Assembly: GCA_038223055.1 (NCBI GenBank)
Contig: JBBRHF010000040.1
Coordinates: 1 to 25,378, forward strand
Source of the DNA: JBBRHF01 sp038223055
GTDB taxonomy: Bacteria; Actinomycetota; Actinomycetes; JACCUZ01
Reading direction: 5' to 3'
Length of the DNA: 25,378 nt
Shown piece by piece: positions 21,023 to 25,378 of this stretch. The notes below the pieces were generated by a model that saw nothing but the letters and a program-made list of their open reading frames with translations, ran no database searches and was not told the origin of the DNA. Position numbers and translations under genes: made by a program. Each line of letters starts with the position of its first letter. Position 1 is the stretch's first letter.

Positions 21023-21850
21023 ATGTCGGAGGACTACCGCGAGGTCAACCGCGCCCTGTGGGACGAGCGCGCCCCCGTGCACGCCGCCTCCCCCGACTAC
21101 GCCTTCGCCCGGTTCGCCGACGATCCACGCCACCTGTCCGATGTGATCCGGTTCGACCTGCCGCTGCTCGGGTCGGTCGAAGGACTGCGCGGCGTGCACC
21201 TGCAGTGCCACATCGGCACCGACACGATCTCGCTGTCGCGCCTGGGCGCACGGATGACCGGCCTGGACTTCTCGCCGGCCGCGCTGGCGGAGGCCCGTCG
21301 GCTCGCTTCGCTCGTGCGGGCGGAGGTCGACTTCGTGCAGTCCGACCTGTACGGCGCGGTCGAGGCGCTTGGGGCAGGCGAGTTCGACCTCGTCTTCACC
21401 GGCATGGGTGCGCTGGGCTGGCTGCCCGACATTCGCCGCTGGGCCGCCGTCGTCGCGGCGCTGCTGCGCCCAGGTGGCCGGCTGTTCATCCGGGAGGGGC
21501 ATCCGGTGCTGTTCTCCCTGGGCGACCCGCGCGCCGACGGCGTACTGGCCATCGACCACGCCTACTTCGAGCAGCACGAGCCGATGATCTTCGATGAGCC
21601 GGGCACCTACGTGCAGACCGACATGGAGTTCGTGCACGCCCGCAGCCACGAGTGGAACCACGGCCTCGGGGAGATCGTAAGCGCCCTGCTCGCCGAGGGG
21701 CTGCAGATCACCGGCCTGGTGGAGCACGACAGCGTACCGTGGGAGGCGCTGCCCGGCACGATGGAGCGGGTGAAGCCGGGCGAGTGGCGCCTCGCCGACC
21801 GTCCCGAGCGGCTGCCCCACAGCTTTACGTTGCAGGCCGTCAGGAACTGA
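21023..21850 (+). CDS. Class I SAM-dependent methyltransferase, substrate unknown
   Basis: This 275-residue protein has a Rossmann methyltransferase core. Motif I reads HLQCHIGTDT (59-68), the acidic end of strand two is GLDFS (80-84), FVQSDLY follows, then FDLVFTGMGALGWLPD, and LLRPGGRLFIRE in the late core. The N-terminus (VNRALWDERAPVHAASPDY) is typical of a common but uncharacterised bacterial methyltransferase group. The C-terminal part with HEWNHGLGEIVSALL probably covers the active site. It starts 43 bp after ppk2 on the same strand, so co-transcription is possible, but the start has no clear ribosome binding site. The substrate cannot be inferred from the neighbours. Confidence 0.85.
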   Translation: MSEDYREVNRALWDERAPVHAASPDYAFARFADDPRHLSDVIRFDLPLLGSVEGLRGVHLQCHIGTDTISLSRLGARMTGLDFSPAALAEARRLASLVRAEVDFVQSDLYGAVEALGAGEFDLVFTGMGALGWLPDIRRWAAVVAALLRPGGRLFIREGHPVLFSLGDPRADGVLAIDHAYFEQHEPMIFDEPGTYVQTDMEFVHARSHEWNHGLGEIVSALLAEGLQITGLVEHDSVPWEALPGTMERVKPGEWRLADRPERLPHSFTLQAVRN

Positions 21851-22068
21851 GCGCCGCGCCCGCATCGCCTGACGTTCGTTTGGGTTGCGTCGCGGCCCGA
21901 GGCGGAGTTATCCACAGGACGTGGCATCTCAAGATCCACACCGACGTTCGAGCCATAGGCTGCCTGTGGTCGTTGCAACGGCCACTCCACCGCGGCCAAC
22001 TCCACTGGACGAGTCGCACCGCAGCGCGTGCAGGGCCGGATGACCCACACTCCTTAAGGGGATTTCGC

Positions 22069-22965
22069 ATGCCCAACTTCCGCCCACGGACTCCGAGATG
22101 GTGGCCCAGATGGGCAGCAGTCGCCCTCGTCACGACGAGCGCGTTCGGCGTGGCCGCGTGCAGCCAGGCCGATGCTCACCCGGCCGCCCGCACCCCGCCC
22201 CACGTCGCCGCCTCCGCGACCGGCCCGGTCGCCTCGAGGCCCCGATCGACTCCTGAACCCAAGGTCGGCGAATGCTGGCGGACGACGCCGACGCTCACCG
22301 AAGGGCTGACGTGGGAAGGAGGCCCGGCCGTGTCGTGCACAGGAAGGCACAACGCGCTGACCTTCGCGGTGGGTCTGCTGCTCCGCGACCAGGCCTACCC
22401 CTCGACGACGCGATCCAGAGGGCCCTGGACGACCTCGGTCGTGCGTGACGCCTGCGCGTGGACCCAGGTGAACTCCTATCTGGGTCGGGGCGGAAACGAC
22501 ACCCCGTTGCGCTTCGCGACCTCCGTCTACATTCCCTCACCGGCGCAGTGGGCTGCAGGAGTGCGCTCGTTCCGCTGCGACCTCGGCTCGCTGGATGTCA
22601 CTCCGGGCATTCGGCACAGGCAATGGACCGCACTTCCGGCAGACCTGAGCACCGCGGTGGCGAGGCGTCCGATGTCCTTCAGCTACTGCTCCACCGGCGG
22701 AGTCACGGCCGGACCGAACAAGAAGGACACCCGCTTCGGGCCGTGCAAGACCGGACGCCGCTGGGTGCTCTCCCGAATGCTCGACCTCGCGAAACGGCCC
22801 GATGAGGCCTATCCGGGGGCACGGGAGTTGGAGCGCCGCGCGGGCCTTGCCTGCTGGGCGCCGACTGTGCCGGTGTCGATGAGATGGTCCCGGAGGGCCG
22901 GATGGACGTCGGGCGACACCTTCGTGGAGTGCTGGGTACGGCGAACCGGCGCGTCGGTCCAGTGA
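22069..22965 (+). CDS. Lipoprotein with septum-formation-like cysteine/histidine pattern
   Basis: A 298-residue exported protein. The N-terminus has basic residues, a hydrophobic stretch AAVALVTTSAFG and a lipobox VAAC, so it should be lipid-anchored on the outer face of the membrane. A Pro/Ala-rich spacer (about 36-65) leads to KVGECW, then VSCTGRHNALTFAVG and later FRCDLG, FSYCST, FGPC, LACWAP and FVECWV. The VGxCW plus C-x(3)-H arrangement recalls the actinobacterial septum formation domain, whose biochemical role is unclear. The many Cys suggest disulfides. ATG 22069 has AAGGGG eight bases upstream. A 218-bp gap precedes it, and a repeat-rich gap follows. Confidence 0.75.
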   Translation: MPNFRPRTPRWWPRWAAVALVTTSAFGVAACSQADAHPAARTPPHVAASATGPVASRPRSTPEPKVGECWRTTPTLTEGLTWEGGPAVSCTGRHNALTFAVGLLLRDQAYPSTTRSRGPWTTSVVRDACAWTQVNSYLGRGGNDTPLRFATSVYIPSPAQWAAGVRSFRCDLGSLDVTPGIRHRQWTALPADLSTAVARRPMSFSYCSTGGVTAGPNKKDTRFGPCKTGRRWVLSRMLDLAKRPDEAYPGARELERRAGLACWAPTVPVSMRWSRRAGWTSGDTFVECWVRRTGASVQ

Positions 22966-23181
22966 GTGGCTGGCATCGGTGAACGGCTCGGCGTTTCGCC
23001 TCGGTAGGCCACCGCGAATCTCACGCCACGGTGGGGAACGTCTCGTATGCCGAGCCGACCGGGCGCCACGAACCGACACCACACCAGGAACAGCTGACCC
23101 CGCGCGAGCGTGGGCACGGCGGCGAGGATCGGCCCCGCCAGTGCTTGATCGTGGTGCGGGCTTGGGTGAAGGGGCCAGGGT

Positions 23182-23240
23182 GATCCGGGGCGGGTGGATC
23201 CGGGGCGGGTGGATCCCGGGGGGTGGATCCCGGGGGGAAG
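23182..23240 (+). repeat. Four units of a 15-bp repeat
   Basis: GATCCGGGGCGGGTG occurs twice in tandem (23182 and 23197), followed by the related GATCCCGGGGGGTG (23212, 14 bp) and GATCCCGGGGGGAAG (23226). It is very G-rich on the plus strand. Confidence 0.85.
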
Positions 23241-23483
23241 ATGAGGGGCGGGTTGGATATGGACGAACCGGCAAGCCTCGGACTACCGTCGACCTGTCTG
23301 CCCCGGCCCCCGGCACGGCTCTCGCCTTGACGCCCTCGAGACCACGGGACGGGTGGCAGATGGACATGCATGCGATCGGGGCAGGCGCCCGAGACGCCGG
23401 GGCAACCGGCCCGGGAGGGCGCTCCGCAGCGACAACAGGTGTTCCCGGCGCTTTGCTCTGGCGACTGACACTGCTGCGGCCGA

Positions 23484-23519
23484 CCCGGTTGCGCCGCCTG
23501 GCCCGGTTACGGCGCCTGG
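23484..23519 (+). repeat. 18-bp tandem duplication
   Basis: CCCGGTTGCGCCGCCTGG (23484-23501) is followed directly by CCCGGTTACGGCGCCTGG (23502-23519), differing at two positions. Confidence 0.75.
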
Positions 23520-23620
23520 CCAGGGCCTGGACCACGCCCCCCGACCCGTCGCGGGGACCACACCGGCCGGGCCCGCCCCGTTTCTTCAGCTGGTAAGTCG
23601 CCAGCGGCCGGTCTGACCTC

Positions 23621-23671
23621 CCCGGATCACCCGATCACCCGGATCACCCGATCACCCGGATCACCCGATCA
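23621..23671 (+). repeat. Three perfect 17-bp tandem units near the end of the GH13 gene
   Basis: CCCGGATCACCCGATCA is repeated three times without change (23621, 23638, 23655) and ends 16 bp from the stop codon of the minus-strand GH13 gene. Each unit contains two GATCACCC-type elements. Its complement resembles the G-rich array at 23182-23240. Confidence 0.9.
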
Positions 23672-23687
23672 CTGCGGATCCCTGCGC

Positions 23688-25378
23688 CTACTCGACGTGC
23701 ACGCGGCGGTAGACGCGGGTCTCCCACGGGCGAAGGATCACTCCGTCCGCGCCCGACAGTGCCGCCGGTGATTCGGGCGGGTAGTTCGCCACCACCAACT
23801 CGGCCGCCATCCAGCCCGCGGCGTCCGGGACGTCGGCCACGACGTCGCGGCCGGTGAAGTTGCCGAGCACCAGAAGCTCGGTGTGGGCCAGCCGGCGGGT
23901 GAACGCGTAGACGCTCTCGTCCTCGGGGAGCAGCATGGTGAAGTCACCGAGGACGACCGCGGGCTCGGTGTGTCGCAGCTCGATGAGCTTGCGGTAGTGG
24001 TGGAAGACCGAGCCCGGGTCGGCCACCGCTGCGGCGGCGTTGATCCGGTCATGGTTGGGGTTGACCGCGATCCAGGGCGTGCCCGTGGTGAACCCCGCAT
24101 GGACCGAGTCGTCCCACTGCATCGGCGTACGGGCGTTGTCCCGGCTCATCGCCCGCAAGCCGGTCAGGATGTCCGCAGGCTCCGAACCCTGCGCAAGAGC
24201 CTCGGCATAGTGGTTGACCGACTCGATGTCGCGGAAGTCCTCGATGCCGGCGAGGGGCGCGTTGGTCATGCCCAGCTCCTCCCCCTGATAGACGTAAGGA
24301 GTGCCCCGGTGCAGGTGCAGCACAGTCGCCAGCATCGTCGCCGCCTGCACCCGGTGCGCCGCGTCGTCACCAAACCGGGACACGATGCGCGGCTGGTCGT
24401 GATTGTTCCAGTAGAGACTGTTCCAGCCGACGTCGGCGAGACCGGCCTGCCAGCGGCCGAACGTCGCCTTCAGGTCGCGCAGCCGCAGCGGGTGCACGTC
24501 CCACTTGGTCGGACCCTGGTCGAGCCCGACGTGCTCGAACTGGAAGACCATGTCCACCTCGGCCCTCGCCGGATCGGTGAACAGCCGCGCCTCCTGCACC
24601 GTCACACCCGGCATCTCCCCCACCGTCAGCAGGGCCTGGTCACGGCCGGCGAACACCTCGCGGTGCATCTCGGCGAGGAACTCGTGGATGCGTGGCCCGC
24701 AGACGTAGGAGGGACCTCCGTCACCGTAGAGCGCACCGGGGCGCACATGGCCGTCGGGAAGTGACACGTCCTTGGAGATCATGTTGATGACGTCCATCCG
24801 GAAACCGTCGACCCCCCGGTCGAGCCACCAGCGCATCATCGCGTGGACCGCTTGACGGACCTGCGGGTTCTCCCAGTTCAGGTCGGGCTGCTTGCGCGAG
24901 AACACATGCAGGTAGTAGTCGCCCGTGGCGTCGTCGGGCTCCCAGGCTGAACCCGAGAAGAACGCCCCCCAGTTGGTGGGCTCGGCGCCTGGGTCCCCGG
25001 CCCGCATGCCGTGGCGAGGCGGTCGCCACCAGTACCAGTCGCGCTTGGGGTTGTCCCGCGAGGACCGCGACTCGACGAACCACGGGTGCTCGTCCGAGGT
25101 GTGGTTGACCACGAGGTCCATGACCAGCCGCATCCCCCGCACGTGCACCTGCTGGAGTACGACGTCGAAGTCGGCCAACGAGCCGAACACGGGGTCGATG
25201 TCCTGATAGTTACTGATGTCGTATCCATTGTCGTCCTGCGGCGAGGGGTAGACCGGGGACAGCCACAGGACGTCCACGCCGAGCGCGCTGAGATAGTCGA
25301 GCCGCGAGGCAATGCCCTGGAGGTCACCGACGCCGTCGCCGTCGGAGTCGGCGAAGCTGCGGGGATAGACCTGGTAGA
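23688..25378 (-). CDS. GH13 alpha-glucosidase / oligo-1,6-glucosidase, 5' end outside the window
   Basis: The visible 563 codons encode nearly all of a cytoplasmic alpha-glucosidase. The first visible residues, YQVYPRSF, correspond to about residue 12 of Bacillus oligo-1,6-glucosidase, so only a short N-terminus is missing. Catalytic residues sit in GFRMDVINM (nucleophile Asp, visible residue 195), TVGEMPG (acid/base Glu, 254) and NNHDQPR (Asp, 327). The calcium-type loop DSDGDGVGD, VVNHTSDEHPWF and the C-terminal beta domain ending WETRVYRRVHVE are present. Val directly after the nucleophile Asp is typical of enzymes preferring alpha-1,6 links (isomaltose), whereas maltases have Ala or Thr. 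Upstream partners lie outside the window. The stop is followed by the 17-bp repeat array. Confidence 0.93.
   Translation of the reverse strand, partial: YQVYPRSFADSDGDGVGDLQGIASRLDYLSALGVDVLWLSPVYPSPQDDNGYDISNYQDIDPVFGSLADFDVVLQQVHVRGMRLVMDLVVNHTSDEHPWFVESRSSRDNPKRDWYWWRPPRHGMRAGDPGAEPTNWGAFFSGSAWEPDDATGDYYLHVFSRKQPDLNWENPQVRQAVHAMMRWWLDRGVDGFRMDVINMISKDVSLPDGHVRPGALYGDGGPSYVCGPRIHEFLAEMHREVFAGRDQALLTVGEMPGVTVQEARLFTDPARAEVDMVFQFEHVGLDQGPTKWDVHPLRLRDLKATFGRWQAGLADVGWNSLYWNNHDQPRIVSRFGDDAAHRVQAATMLATVLHLHRGTPYVYQGEELGMTNAPLAGIEDFRDIESVNHYAEALAQGSEPADILTGLRAMSRDNARTPMQWDDSVHAGFTTGTPWIAVNPNHDRINAAAAVADPGSVFHHYRKLIELRHTEPAVVLGDFTMLLPEDESVYAFTRRLAHTELLVLGNFTGRDVVADVPDAAGWMAAELVVANYPPESPAALSGADGVILRPWETRVYRRVHVE

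Larger units (their letters stand above)
22966..23687. other. 722-bp gap without a supported gene, rich in short repeats
   Basis: Long frames exist on both strands here, but none has a ribosome binding site, a recognisable domain or ordinary protein composition; they are Arg/Pro/Gly-rich by-products of high GC. The gap contains three separate short tandem arrays (23182-23240, 23484-23519 and 23621-23671). It lies between the 3' ends of the lipoprotein gene and the GH13 gene, which converge on it. Confidence 0.6.

Noticed and set aside
19960..21024. 354-codon minus-strand frame opposite ppk2
   Set aside because: Shadow of the PPK2 gene, which has all its catalytic motifs on the plus strand.
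20912..21865. 317-codon minus-strand frame opposite the methyltransferase
   Set aside because: Shadow frame; composition and lack of motifs contrast with the clear methyltransferase.
21908..21916. Perfect DnaA-box-like TTATCCACA
   Set aside because: A single box with no cluster, no AT-rich unwinding region and no dnaA/dnaN genes; no evidence for an origin.
22537..23596. Overlapping 332-codon minus and 205-codon plus frames in and near the repeat-rich gap
   Set aside because: Both are Arg/Pro/Gly-rich, run through tandem repeats and lack ribosome binding sites or domains.
23621..23671. The 17-bp array as a CRISPR or as a rho-independent terminator
   Set aside because: There are no spacers, and no hairpin followed by a T-run on either strand.

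Overview
The window is high-GC DNA from an actinobacterium. This is inferred from GTG/TTG starts, actinobacterial-type xylose isomerase and riboflavin genes, a cobalamin and an FMN riboswitch in front of high-GC genes, and a tRNA-Lys without encoded CCA. No single gene fixes the genus. There are two halves: a mobile-looking, less GC-rich left half (1 to about 10,990) and a denser, more GC-rich right half that looks like ordinary chromosome. Two sampled 60-base lines give 35/60 GC at 8221-8280 and 47/60 at 17461-17520; these are samples, not averages.

Left half. After a cut-off gene end and an IS256-like scrap come a membrane GGDEF-EAL (c-di-GMP) protein and a seven-gene sugar operon on the plus strand: LacI-type repressor, ribokinase-family kinase, RbsD mutarotase, RbsA, RbsC, RbsB and DeoC. 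A DeoC aldolase at the end, and substitutions at two sugar-contact positions (kinase Asn14 to Thr, binding protein Gln235 to Glu, E. coli numbering), suggest that the operon takes up and degrades 2-deoxy-D-ribose rather than ribose. A LacI-type palindrome lies just before the repressor start. A decayed IS630-type element begins exactly at the deoC stop codon. It runs into a 5'-truncated tyrosine recombinase whose reading frame ends inside the 3' end of a tRNA-Lys gene, which looks like the attachment site of an old integrated element.

Right half. A MocR-type PLP regulator and a YczE-type membrane protein diverge from a 27-bp interrupted palindrome; the membrane protein begins with eleven 15-bp (5-residue) repeats. 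Next comes a cobalamin riboswitch controlling a secreted protein with terpenoid-cyclase-like alpha-toroid repeats, the fold type used by animal intrinsic factor and transcobalamin. It is a candidate extracellular B12-binding protein and, in my view, the least described item here. A lone xylose isomerase converges on the riboflavin operon (ribD-ribE-ribBA-ribH, minus strand, FMN riboswitch in the leader). Divergent from this operon is a PPK2-type polyphosphate kinase preceded by four 11-bp direct repeats. A methyltransferase, a lipoprotein with a septum-formation-like pattern, a repeat-rich gap and most of a GH13 alpha-glucosidase finish the window.
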